Position numbers and translations under genes: made by a program. Shown here piece after piece: positions 33,290-41,582 of a stretch of DNA of 64,000 nt. The notes below the pieces were generated by a model that made no database searches, was not told the DNA's origin, and saw only the letters and a program-made list of their open reading frames with translations. Numbering within the stretch: position 1 is the first letter of the stretch; every line of letters begins with the position of its first letter. The stretch is taken from positions 1 through 64,000 of the forward strand of contig JAFPVA010000170.1 of NCBI GenBank assembly GCA_017413105.1, in the 5' to 3' direction. Origin of the DNA: Butyrivibrio sp. (GTDB lineage Bacteria; Bacillota; Clostridia; Lachnospirales; Lachnospiraceae).

Positions 33290-33645
33290 ATTATTTAAGA
33301 TGTCCTAGGCGCATATAATAAAAGTAGCTACAATGTAGGATGCGGGCATGCGACGAGTAGCTAGCTGATTCTCTTCTGTGCGGATAATTTCCGTAATATC
33401 GCAAACTTCTTAAGGAATTCTGTAGTATCTACAGAAAACATTAAGGATTTGTTCGATTGCTGTTCGATTTGCAGTTATGATACACTTTTCTTTGCGGTCA
33501 TCGCTCTAAGTAGCGATAGACTATCTTAGTGGCATTTCGCCATATATTTCCGATGTTTTTGTGCACAGAAACTTATGAGGATTACCGTTATGTTTGCGCT
33601 TGAAAGGCCCAGACATGAATTTTATAATTAGAAGGAGAAACATAT
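33290..33645 (+). other. Structured non-coding region upstream of the Rpn-type gene
   Basis: This gene-free stretch of about 355 bp holds a palindrome CTGTAG-TAT-CTACAG (33420-33434), a hairpin ATCGCT / AGCGAT with a 6-nt loop (33500-33517) and a TGGC / GCCA hairpin near 33531. It also has a direct repeat GTTCGATT at 33451 and 33462, and repeated GTAGCTA near 33328 and 33356. It ends at the ribosome binding site GAAGGAGA of the next gene. No ORF of note. The density of short repeats suggests a folded leader or the end of a mobile unit that travels with the nuclease gene. Confidence 0.5.
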
Positions 33646-34590
33646 TTGAAGGAAAAAGACATTACAGCAAATGAGTACATGTCAGATCCTGAGAGATTTG
33701 CAGATGTATTTAATTATTTTGCTTTTGATGGCGTACCTGTTATTAAGCCAGAGAATCTGGAAGAAAAAGAAGCGGCAGAGCGGATTGTTATAGATGAACT
33801 CAAAAAGATAATTGCCTATAACAAACTGCGTGACATAATAAAGCACTGTACTGTGAAAGCTGATGAGCATGCAATGATGGTTCTTCTTGGAATAGAGAAT
33901 CAATCTGAACTTCATTATGCCATGGTAATCAGAAACATGCTCTATGACTCAATCAACTATTCAAGACAGGTTCAGGCATTAGCAGCAAAACACAAACAAA
34001 ACAAGGATGCAAAGAATAGCGCAGAATTTTTATCGGGAATTACCCCGGAGGACAAGATTCTACCTGTAATCACGCTTGTAATAAACTGGAGTGACCAAAA
34101 GTGGGAAGCGCCACGAAGACTATCTGATATGTTTGAAAATCCCAAAAGCGAAATAATCAAATATGTATCTGATTATTCCATTAATCTTTTGGATCCACAT
34201 GAAATAGAGGATTTTAACAAGTTCAGCACTGAGCTTGGCGATGTATTCGAGCTGATTAAAAGGCAAAATGAAGATGGTGTATTTTACGATATGCAGAGTA
34301 GGAAAGGAGACGACTGGAGCATGACAAAGGAATCAATTAAAATGGTGAATATGTTTACAGGAGCTAATATTTCTACAGAGTCAGCAGAGGGAGGAAAAGT
34401 TAAGATGTGCAGATTGACACAGTCAATTTTGGAAGATGGAATAGAGAAGGGGATTGGGCAAGGCCGTGATGAAGGAATCACCGGCGCCGTGATGTTGCTT
34501 AGAGGCTTGGGACTGGATGATAAAGCCATTAGTGAAAAGATTTGTGAGCAGTATAATCTGTCACCTAAGCAAGCAAAAAAGTATCTTTAA
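33646..34590 (+). CDS. Rpn-family PD-(D/E)XK nuclease/transposase-like protein
   Basis: A 314-residue protein of the Rpn/YhgA-like group (PD-(D/E)XK nuclease family transposase). Recognisable blocks are the N-terminal ANEYMSDPERFADVFNYFAF, PVIKPENL, then LPVITLVINWSDQKWEAPRRLSDMF, and a C-terminal segment with EKGIGQGRDEGI. E. coli Rpn proteins promote RecA-independent recombination and act as nucleases. TTG start at 33646 with GAAGGAGA upstream. Stands alone between two terminators, as expected of a mobile or selfish gene. Confidence 0.82.
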   Translation: MKEKDITANEYMSDPERFADVFNYFAFDGVPVIKPENLEEKEAAERIVIDELKKIIAYNKLRDIIKHCTVKADEHAMMVLLGIENQSELHYAMVIRNMLYDSINYSRQVQALAAKHKQNKDAKNSAEFLSGITPEDKILPVITLVINWSDQKWEAPRRLSDMFENPKSEIIKYVSDYSINLLDPHEIEDFNKFSTELGDVFELIKRQNEDGVFYDMQSRKGDDWSMTKESIKMVNMFTGANISTESAEGGKVKMCRLTQSILEDGIEKGIGQGRDEGITGAVMLLRGLGLDDKAISEKICEQYNLSPKQAKKYL

Positions 34591-34625
34591 GATATAAGCA
34601 ATAATATAGTATTCATTGTATTTTT

Positions 34626-34658
34626 AAGAGGTTGTCATTAGATGACCTCTTATTTTTG
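34626..34658 (+). terminator. Terminator after the Rpn-type gene
   Basis: AGAGG / CCTCT plus an inner TCA / TGA stem with a small bulge, followed by TTATTTTTG. Moderate strength. Confidence 0.6.
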
Positions 34659-34740
34659 TGGGCGCTGATAATTATCTATTTGCGAGACATGATTAACAAA
34701 AAAGTATTGTTAAAAAATATGATTTTATATCATTTGCCGA

Positions 34741-34769
34741 TTGAAATGTGGATAAGTAAGTTGTATAAT
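34741..34769 (+). promoter_or_regulatory. Main promoter of the exopolysaccharide operon
   Basis: TTGAAA at 34741-34746 and a perfect TATAAT at 34764-34769 are 17 bp apart, leaving a leader of about 55 nt before the radical SAM gene. It shares the setting TTGTATAATTT-GCG with the promoter at 26213. No other clear promoter is seen until past 51 kb. Confidence 0.8.
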
Positions 34770-34829
34770 TTCGCGAGGCTAAAATCGTACAACTAAAAAA
34801 TTTAATATAAAATTTCTGAGGAGATAGTT

Positions 34830-36002
34830 ATGGCAGAGAAAAAGTTAAATGGAACCGTTATTGTAACTTACAGATGTAATGCGCGTTGTTCAATGTGCAA
34901 CAGATATAAGGCACCAAGTAAGCCTGAGGAAGAGATTTCAATTGAGACAATCAAGAAGCTCCCTAAGATGTACTTCACAAACATCACAGGTGGTGAGCCT
35001 TTCATCAGAACTGATATCAAGGATATCGTGCGCGAGCTTTATAAGAAGTCAGATCGTATTGTTATTTCAACAAACGGTTTCTTTACTGACAGAATCGTAG
35101 ATCTTTGTAAGGAATTTCCTCAGATTGGTATTCGTATTTCAATTGAAGGACTTGAGAATACAAACAACGAGATCAGAGGCCTTGAGAACGGCTATCAGAG
35201 AGGATATCAGACTCTTAAGAAGCTTCGTGAGATGGGCATGACAGACGTTGGATTTGGTATGACTGTTCAGGATAAGAATGCTCCTGATCTTGTACCTCTT
35301 TACGAGCTTTCAGACGAGATGGGCATGGAGTTTGCTACAGCATCTCTTCACAACAGTTTCTACTTTGTAGAAGCTAAGAACATCATCAAGGATCGTCCAA
35401 TGGTTGCTCAGAACTTTGAGAACCTTGTAAATGAACTTCTTGCAAGCAAGAGCCCTAAGAAATGGTTCAGAGCATACTTCAACCATGGACTTATCAACTA
35501 CATTTACGGACAGAAGAGGCTTCTTCCTTGCGATATGTCTTTTGATACATTCTTCATCGATCCTTACGGAGATGTAATGCCATGTAACGGAACAAAGGAC
35601 AAAGAGGTTATGGGTAATCTTAATACTCAGTCCTGGGATGAGCTTTGGAACTCAAAAGAGGCTGAGGCTGTACGTGCAAAGGTTCGTTGCTGCGACAGAG
35701 ATTGCTGGATGATCGGTTCAGTTTCTCCTGCAATGCACAAGTACATCTGGGTACCTCTCTGGTGGGTAATCCGTCACAAGGCTAAGTTCTGGACAAAGAA
35801 GAAGTATAGCATGTATGAGAACAAGATCGTTCGCGACCTTCGTGATGGCAAGGTAACAAAGGAAGAACTTGATAAGTGCAGTACATGTGATATGTGTGCA
35901 ACAGTAAACAACGGTCTTTCAGCAGCATCTATGGAGCAGCTTAAGGACAAGACCGGAGAAGAGATTGTTGATGCAGACATCGCAGCACAGCTGGGGAAAT
36001 AA
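34830..36002 (+). CDS. Radical SAM/SPASM-like protein
   Basis: A 390-residue radical S-adenosylmethionine protein. The cluster motif CNARCSMC (CxxxCxxC) lies near residues 17-24, followed by NITGGEPFIR. The C-terminal half has cysteines for an auxiliary cluster: CDMSFDTFFIDPYGDVMPC, CCDRDC and CSTCDMC near the end, in the style of SPASM or twitch domains. It is the first gene of the polysaccharide operon and its codon use looks like that of highly expressed genes such as rplJ. Substrate unknown; related proteins near glycosyltransferases may modify sugars or peptides. Confidence 0.85.
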   Translation: MAEKKLNGTVIVTYRCNARCSMCNRYKAPSKPEEEISIETIKKLPKMYFTNITGGEPFIRTDIKDIVRELYKKSDRIVISTNGFFTDRIVDLCKEFPQIGIRISIEGLENTNNEIRGLENGYQRGYQTLKKLREMGMTDVGFGMTVQDKNAPDLVPLYELSDEMGMEFATASLHNSFYFVEAKNIIKDRPMVAQNFENLVNELLASKSPKKWFRAYFNHGLINYIYGQKRLLPCDMSFDTFFIDPYGDVMPCNGTKDKEVMGNLNTQSWDELWNSKEAEAVRAKVRCCDRDCWMIGSVSPAMHKYIWVPLWWVIRHKAKFWTKKKYSMYENKIVRDLRDGKVTKEELDKCSTCDMCATVNNGLSAASMEQLKDKTGEEIVDADIAAQLGK

Positions 36003-36104
36003 TCTTATCTTTGCTACAGATTATTGCGATTGGGGCAAAAGATACGGAATGAAGAAAAAGACAGTAATTATGGCTGATCCGGTAATGGTAAGGCATGGAG
36101 TGAG

Positions 36105-37163
36105 ATGATGAGAAAAGTTCTCTATATTACTAATATAGAAGTTCCATATAGAGTTAAGTTCTTTAACAGGCTGTCAAAAGGTGTAGATCTTACTGTTTTA
36201 TATGAGCGAGATGGATCATCAAACCGTAACAGTGAGTGGGCAAAAAGTGTAAATGCGTCTTTTTCCAAAGCATTTTTGGGAGGATACAAGATATCTAATG
36301 AGAATTCCTTTTCTTTTGGTATCCTGAAATACTTAAAAGGCGATTATGATGACATTATTGTAAGCTGCTTTAACAGTCCGGTTCAGATATTTGGAATGCT
36401 GTATTTAAGACTGTTCAGAAAGAAATACATATTAAGTTTTGACGGCGAACAGTTCATTGGAAATGATGGTCTTAAGGATAAGATCAAAAAATTCATTATC
36501 AGTGGTGCTGATAAATATTTGGTTGCCGGAGAAACTGCGGCAGAAAATATAAAGAAGCTAGTTGGTAACAAAAAAGTATATTCATATAATTTCAGTTCTT
36601 ACACAACAGAAGAACTTGAAGAAAATAAGAAAAATCCTACTACCAGACGTAAGGATGTTTTGGTAGTAGGACAGTATTTTGACTATAAGGGATTGGACAT
36701 TGCGGTAAAAATAGCAAGATCAGATCCTTCTATCAAATTTAAATTTGTGGGAATGGGAAGCAGGACTGAGCAATTCGTTAGCGAACAGCTTAATGCTTCG
36801 GATACCAATATAGAGGTTGTGCGTTTTTTACAAAAAGAAGCGCTTAATAAAGAGTATAGAGAGGCGGGAGTGCTCCTTCTTCCATCCAGAAAGGAATGCT
36901 GGGGCCTTGTTATAAATGAGGCTGCATCTTTTGGAATGCCAATAGTTGCAACTAACGGAAGCGGTGCAGCCAAAGAGTTCTTAAGAGGAAAATACTCAAG
37001 ATATATTTTTGATAGTGATGATACCAAAGGTATGCATGATGCCATAAGTGAGTTGTTGTCACAGGATAATAAGGAGTATTCCAACTACCTGATAGAAACA
37101 AGCTCAAAGTATAATGTTGAGAATATGGTTGATGCACATTTAAGAGTTTTAGAGGAGTTATGA
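36105..37163 (+). CDS. Glycosyltransferase family 4
   Basis: A 352-residue GT-B glycosyltransferase. It begins MRKVLYITNIEVPYRVKFF and shows a donor-site region with VVGQYFDYKGLDIA, LLLPSRKECWGLVINEAASFGMP. The C-terminal half is typical GT4, while the first half is a short acceptor domain. Two ATGs in tandem (36105, 36108) follow GGAG. It ends with a 4-bp ATGA overlap into the WbsX-like gene, showing translational coupling. Confidence 0.85.
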   Translation: MMRKVLYITNIEVPYRVKFFNRLSKGVDLTVLYERDGSSNRNSEWAKSVNASFSKAFLGGYKISNENSFSFGILKYLKGDYDDIIVSCFNSPVQIFGMLYLRLFRKKYILSFDGEQFIGNDGLKDKIKKFIISGADKYLVAGETAAENIKKLVGNKKVYSYNFSSYTTEELEENKKNPTTRRKDVLVVGQYFDYKGLDIAVKIARSDPSIKFKFVGMGSRTEQFVSEQLNASDTNIEVVRFLQKEALNKEYREAGVLLLPSRKECWGLVINEAASFGMPIVATNGSGAAKEFLRGKYSRYIFDSDDTKGMHDAISELLSQDNKEYSNYLIETSSKYNVENMVDAHLRVLEEL

Positions 37164-38314
37164 TGAAAGCTAGAGTTATTGCATATTATCTTCCACAATT
37201 TCATCCGGTACCTGAAAATGATAAGTTTTGGGGTAAAGGATTTACAGAATGGACAAATGTAGCTAAGGCAAAGCCTTTGTTTAGAGGACATGTTCAGCCT
37301 AGAATTCCTGCTGATCTTGGATTTTATGATCTGAGACTTGCAGAAGTGAGAAAAGAGCAGGCTGCTCTTGCCAAGGAAGCGGGCATTGAGGGCTTCTGCT
37401 ACTGGCATTATTGGTTCGGTAATGGTAAACAGGTTTTGGAAATGCCATTTAATGAGGTTGTAAAAAGCGGAGAGCCGGATTTTCCTTTTTGCCTGGGATG
37501 GGCTAACCATGACTGGACAACCAAAACATGGGATAAAGGCAAATCATTGATGAATTCTACAATGATTTTTAAGCAGGAATATCCCGGCGAAGAGGACAAT
37601 ATTGCGCATTTTAACAGTTTGCTTCCTGCTTTTAAGGATCACAGATACATCAAAGTTGATGGAAAACTTCTTTTTGCGATGTTTGGTCCTAAAAAGTTTG
37701 ATAATCTGAGTGGATTCATGAATACATGGAACAGACTTGCCAAAGAAAATGGTTTGGAAGGCTTTCATTTCGTTGCATTAGCACCTTCATTGGGAAAGCT
37801 TGATGCTAAGACATTGAAAAGCAAGCATTTAGAAGACATCATCAGAAGTAATTATGAGTGGTATTACGAAAATGGATTTGCTGCAGTTAATTCCATCAAC
37901 CTGAAGTATGCAGAACTTAAGACAGGAGGAACGCTTCATAAAGCTTTCTTTGGAATGATCAGAAGAGTGAAATGGTTGTCTGCTGTAGAAAAATATGATT
38001 ATCGAAAAATCATGTCAAACTATTTCACTAACGTTGATAAGGATGAGAGAGTGTATCCTCAGTTACTGGCTGGATGGGACAGATCTCCAAGATCCGGAAA
38101 AGACGCAATAATATATTACAACAATAATCCGGAGACCTTTGGCGAAGCAGCAAAGAGGGCCGTTGACATGGTCCAGAATAAAAGTGATGAGCATAAGATC
38201 ATATTCCTGAACTCATGGAATGAGTGGGGAGAGGGCGCGTATTTGGAGCCGGATCAGGAGTTTGGTAAAGGAAAAATCGAGGCTCTTAGAAAAGTGCTTG
38301 ATGGTGATAAATAA
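37160..38314 (+). CDS. WbsX-like glycosyltransferase / glycoside hydrolase family 99-like protein
   Basis: A 384-residue protein of the WbsX group (PF14307), found in O-antigen and capsule loci. The signature start YYLPQFHPVPENDKFWGKGF, then EWTNV, FCYWHYWFG and the late NSWNEWGEGAYLEPD are all present. The fold relates to glycoside hydrolase family 99, and whether these act as transferases or hydrolases is open. Overlaps both neighbours (ATGA and TAATG), ribosome binding site AGAGGAG. Confidence 0.88.
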   Translation: MMKARVIAYYLPQFHPVPENDKFWGKGFTEWTNVAKAKPLFRGHVQPRIPADLGFYDLRLAEVRKEQAALAKEAGIEGFCYWHYWFGNGKQVLEMPFNEVVKSGEPDFPFCLGWANHDWTTKTWDKGKSLMNSTMIFKQEYPGEEDNIAHFNSLLPAFKDHRYIKVDGKLLFAMFGPKKFDNLSGFMNTWNRLAKENGLEGFHFVALAPSLGKLDAKTLKSKHLEDIIRSNYEWYYENGFAAVNSINLKYAELKTGGTLHKAFFGMIRRVKWLSAVEKYDYRKIMSNYFTNVDKDERVYPQLLAGWDRSPRSGKDAIIYYNNNPETFGEAAKRAVDMVQNKSDEHKIIFLNSWNEWGEGAYLEPDQEFGKGKIEALRKVLDGDK

Positions 38315-39393
38315 TGAGAGTATTAAATGTATTCTATAACTTTGACCAAGGGGGCGTAGAACGGTTAGGAATAGCCGTGGCTAATGCTTTGGCGAGTACA
38401 GATAATGAGTCATATGTCTGTGTTATCAATGACAATAGAGATGAGAAGCTTTTAAAGCTGTTTAATGAAAATGTTCATCTTGTTTTGTTGAAGAAGGCCG
38501 AGAAGTTAAGAAAGCTTGATTATTTGCATCAGCTGATAAGTCTTATAAAGACTGAAAAGATAGATGTTATGCATGTGCATCAGGGAACACTAATGAGCTT
38601 TTATTTATTGGTTAAGCTTTTTTGCCCGACCCTGAGAATTTATTTTACTATTCATGATACATATATTTATTCAGAACTATCGAAGAAAAACAGGACAATT
38701 GCCAATATAATCTGCAATAAGATGATTGCTATTTCAGATGCGGTTGTAGACGATATGACCAAGCACGGAGCACCGGCAGAAAAAATTAAGCGAGTTTATA
38801 ACGGTGTTCAATTTACTGATTTTGAAGTAAGAAATGAAAACATTATTACAGATGTACCTGTTGTGGTAAATGTTGCCCGCTTTTACCCAAAGAAGAAGGG
38901 ACAGGATACGCTTATCAAAGCAATCTACGTTTTGGTTAGCAGAGGAGAAAAAGTTAAGCTTATTCTGGCCGGAGGTGAGCTCTATGAAGGTGAAGGTTCT
39001 ATCTCGAGAATGAAGGAATTGGCCAAGACCCTTGGAGTTCAGGATTATATTGAGTTTCTGGGAAATGTTTCTGATGTTAATGCACTGCTTAAAAAAGCAA
39101 ATGTATTTTGTATTCCCTCAAACTATGAGGGCTTTGGTATTTCTGCCGTAGAAGCAATGGGAACAGGTTTGCCATGTATAGCAAGTAATATCATTGGACT
39201 TGACGAAGTAGTCAACTCTGATGAACTTGGCTTGAAATTCAATGCTGGAAATCATGAAGAACTTGCTGACGCTATCCAGAAAGTAATACATTCTTTGGAT
39301 AGCTATGATCCCAAAAGAATTGCTCAAAATGTCAGAGAGAGATTTTCTATAGAAACAATGATCCATGAATTACTTCAGGTTTATGGAGAATAA
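38314..39393 (+). CDS. Glycosyltransferase family 4
   Basis: A 359-residue GT4 enzyme: MRVLNVFYNFDQGGVERL at the N-terminus, VVVNVARFYPKKKGQDTLI at the donor domain entry and IPSNYEGFGISAVEAMGTGLP as the EX7E-containing block. Predicted retaining glycosyltransferase acting on the lipid-linked repeat unit at the cytoplasmic membrane. Coupled by single-base TAATG overlaps to the genes on both sides. Confidence 0.9.
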   Translation: MRVLNVFYNFDQGGVERLGIAVANALASTDNESYVCVINDNRDEKLLKLFNENVHLVLLKKAEKLRKLDYLHQLISLIKTEKIDVMHVHQGTLMSFYLLVKLFCPTLRIYFTIHDTYIYSELSKKNRTIANIICNKMIAISDAVVDDMTKHGAPAEKIKRVYNGVQFTDFEVRNENIITDVPVVVNVARFYPKKKGQDTLIKAIYVLVSRGEKVKLILAGGELYEGEGSISRMKELAKTLGVQDYIEFLGNVSDVNALLKKANVFCIPSNYEGFGISAVEAMGTGLPCIASNIIGLDEVVNSDELGLKFNAGNHEELADAIQKVIHSLDSYDPKRIAQNVRERFSIETMIHELLQVYGE

Positions 39394-40277
39394 TGGAGTT
39401 TTTTGTAATGGTATGCATAATCCTAATAAATTACAACGGAAAAGTTGATACAGAAGAATGTATTAAGAGCATCAAGAAAAACCAGACTGATTATAAAATA
39501 ATTATCGTCGATAACAATTCATCGAATGGGAAGGTAGAGTATAACGATGTTATTGATAAAAAGAGCTGTGAAATAGTATATCTGGATGAAAATATAGGAT
39601 TTGCGGCAGGAAATAACATTGGTATTGAATGTGCCCAAAAGTACAATCCAGATTATCTGTTGCTACTTAACAATGATACTGTTGTTGAAGCTGATTTTTT
39701 AAACAGCATTGTGGCAAAATCGAAGGAATACAATGACAATGCTGTAATTACTACTAAGATTGTTTATTATGACGACAATGAGTATTTGTGGTATGGTGGT
39801 TGCAAATTTGATGGCAGTACTGGAGAATACAAGATTCTAGGCATCGGCGAAAAAGATTCTGATTTTTATAATGTCGAGAAGTATGTAGAATACATAACCG
39901 GATGCGTTATGCTTTTTCCTTGTAAGGTGTTAGATATAATAGGGAAGATGAGCGAAGATTATTTTTTATATTACGAAGACGCTGATTATTGTGAACGAAT
40001 TAGAAGAGCAAATGTAAAAATGGTATATGTTCCTGAAATCACTGTTTATCATAAAGAGAGTAGAAGCACAAAAAAGGGGAGTGATATATATCAGTATTAT
40101 ATTCTCCGCAATTACCTAATGTTTATTCAGCGATATAGCTCGGATAAAACAAAATATATTATTAAGAAGTTTTTCAAGTCATTAAAAGAAGTTGTTCGAG
40201 CTCGAATGAATTATACTGTTTGGAAAAAAGCTTGGGGTGATTTCGTTAGAGGTAATATTGGTAAGGCTTTTTTGTAA
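39393..40277 (+). CDS. Glycosyltransferase family 2, rhamnosyltransferase-like
   Basis: A 294-residue GT2 enzyme: CIILINYNGKVDTEECIKSI, IIIVDNNSSNG, ENIGFAAGNNIGIE and the metal-binding LLLNNDTVVE. The EDADYCERI motif matches the catalytic base region of WcaA/RfbN-like rhamnosyltransferases. dTDP-rhamnose made by rmlBDAC in the same locus is a plausible donor, though this is inference. ATG overlaps the previous stop (TAATGG). Confidence 0.88.
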   Translation: MEFFVMVCIILINYNGKVDTEECIKSIKKNQTDYKIIIVDNNSSNGKVEYNDVIDKKSCEIVYLDENIGFAAGNNIGIECAQKYNPDYLLLLNNDTVVEADFLNSIVAKSKEYNDNAVITTKIVYYDDNEYLWYGGCKFDGSTGEYKILGIGEKDSDFYNVEKYVEYITGCVMLFPCKVLDIIGKMSEDYFLYYEDADYCERIRRANVKMVYVPEITVYHKESRSTKKGSDIYQYYILRNYLMFIQRYSSDKTKYIIKKFFKSLKEVVRARMNYTVWKKAWGDFVRGNIGKAFL

Positions 40278-40292
40278 TTATTAGAAAGGTTT

Positions 40293-41552
40293 ATGATGAA
40301 AGACAAATTAATAATTAATCGAGAATCTTTAGACATTTTTATCATATATCTAATCATTTTGATGGATTGTAACTATTTGTTCTTATTTCCAATTCCTGCA
40401 CCTTTAACGGTTTATTGGAGTCCATATGTAAAGTTCGCTTTGGTTTTTATCTCGTTAGTATACACGATAATAATTCGAGGATGGAGAATAAATAATAAAT
40501 TCATAAAAAGATATTTGATTCTTCTTACCATTAGTTTCATGTGCGTATCACTACTCTCAAATCATTATTATCCAGATGAGAAGATACATAATCATATTTT
40601 GCAATATGGTGGTGTATTTTTGGTGGTTTTCGCCTTTCCATTAATTGCCTATTTTAAGAGATGTGGAAGTTATGAACCTTTTCTAAAGGGAATCAATGTT
40701 ATCGCTTTTCTGATTTATATGTTGTTTATAGGGCAATTAGTACTTTCTAAGATTGGCGGACCATTCGTTCTTAGTTTGTATCATTCTACACGTTATGGTA
40801 ACTTGCGAATGGGCCTCTCAATTATAGGAAATGTAATGGTCATCTATAATTTTTGTCGTTTATTATATGATGATGAATCCAACAAAGCGTTTAATGCGAT
40901 TCAATTGGTATTGGGATTATTTTGTGTCTTTGTAATACAGCAGACCAGAGCATATGAAATCGCTTTTTGTATTGTTTTGGGTATTCTTACTGTTTTTAAG
41001 GGAAATAAGACATTTAAACAGCAGATATTTCTTATACTTGCATTTTTGGCAGCTATAATTGTGATAGCAACAGGTGTATTAGATACGTTCTTGGCATCAT
41101 TTACTTCAGGATCTGAAGTTGCAAGTACAGAAATAAGACAAGTTGCTTACTTATATTTCTTCTATACATTTTTGGAGAATCCTTTATGGGGACATGGATT
41201 CCTTACAGATTCTTCATATCAGAGTATTAAGGTAGGACCTTGGGGATATTTTTATTATGCAGATACCGGAATTGTAGGTTTACTCGCGCAATGGGGCCTT
41301 TTTGTAATTCCTGTATATATCTATCCATTTATTTACTGGACAAAGCTATTAATAAAAAAACGTCATGAGAAGATAGATCCTTTTCTTGTTGGTTTAATTA
41401 TATTTTTGATTGCTCTGTCACCAACGCTGCTTTGTTTAAATCCAGAGCGAGTGCTGATATGGCCGATTTGTTTTGCATTGTTTGTTTTTCTTGAAGGAAC
41501 TGAAAAACAGGAGGATGATCGTCAGTCATTGTTATGGTTTGGAAATATGTAA
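40293..41552 (+). CDS. Wzy-like polysaccharide polymerase
   Basis: A 419-residue membrane protein with about ten to eleven hydrophobic helices and a long extracytoplasmic loop (around residues 270-320). That loop carries ENPLWGHGFLTDSSYQ, the pattern seen in Wzy/O-antigen polymerases. Predicted to join repeat units on the outer membrane face after Wzx flipping. AT-rich relative to flanking genes, as usual for wzy. It lies 15 bp after the GT2 gene and 30 bp before the flippase gene. The identification rests on topology and context, because these proteins vary greatly. Confidence 0.75.
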   Translation: MMKDKLIINRESLDIFIIYLIILMDCNYLFLFPIPAPLTVYWSPYVKFALVFISLVYTIIIRGWRINNKFIKRYLILLTISFMCVSLLSNHYYPDEKIHNHILQYGGVFLVVFAFPLIAYFKRCGSYEPFLKGINVIAFLIYMLFIGQLVLSKIGGPFVLSLYHSTRYGNLRMGLSIIGNVMVIYNFCRLLYDDESNKAFNAIQLVLGLFCVFVIQQTRAYEIAFCIVLGILTVFKGNKTFKQQIFLILAFLAAIIVIATGVLDTFLASFTSGSEVASTEIRQVAYLYFFYTFLENPLWGHGFLTDSSYQSIKVGPWGYFYYADTGIVGLLAQWGLFVIPVYIYPFIYWTKLLIKKRHEKIDPFLVGLIIFLIALSPTLLCLNPERVLIWPICFALFVFLEGTEKQEDDRQSLLWFGNM

Positions 41553-41582
41553 TAAAAATGGAAAAAAGGATTTTGGAATCAG

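Noticed and set aside
34830..36002. Radical SAM protein as part of a RiPP system with the PqqD-like protein at 22620
   Set aside because: The two genes are 12 kb apart in different transcription units with no precursor peptide between them, so I do not join them into one pathway.
36049..36108. 19-codon frame between the radical SAM gene and the next glycosyltransferase gene
   Set aside because: It ends in an ATGA overlap with the next start and could couple translation, but it is too short and lacks a clear ribosome binding site, so it is not listed as a gene.
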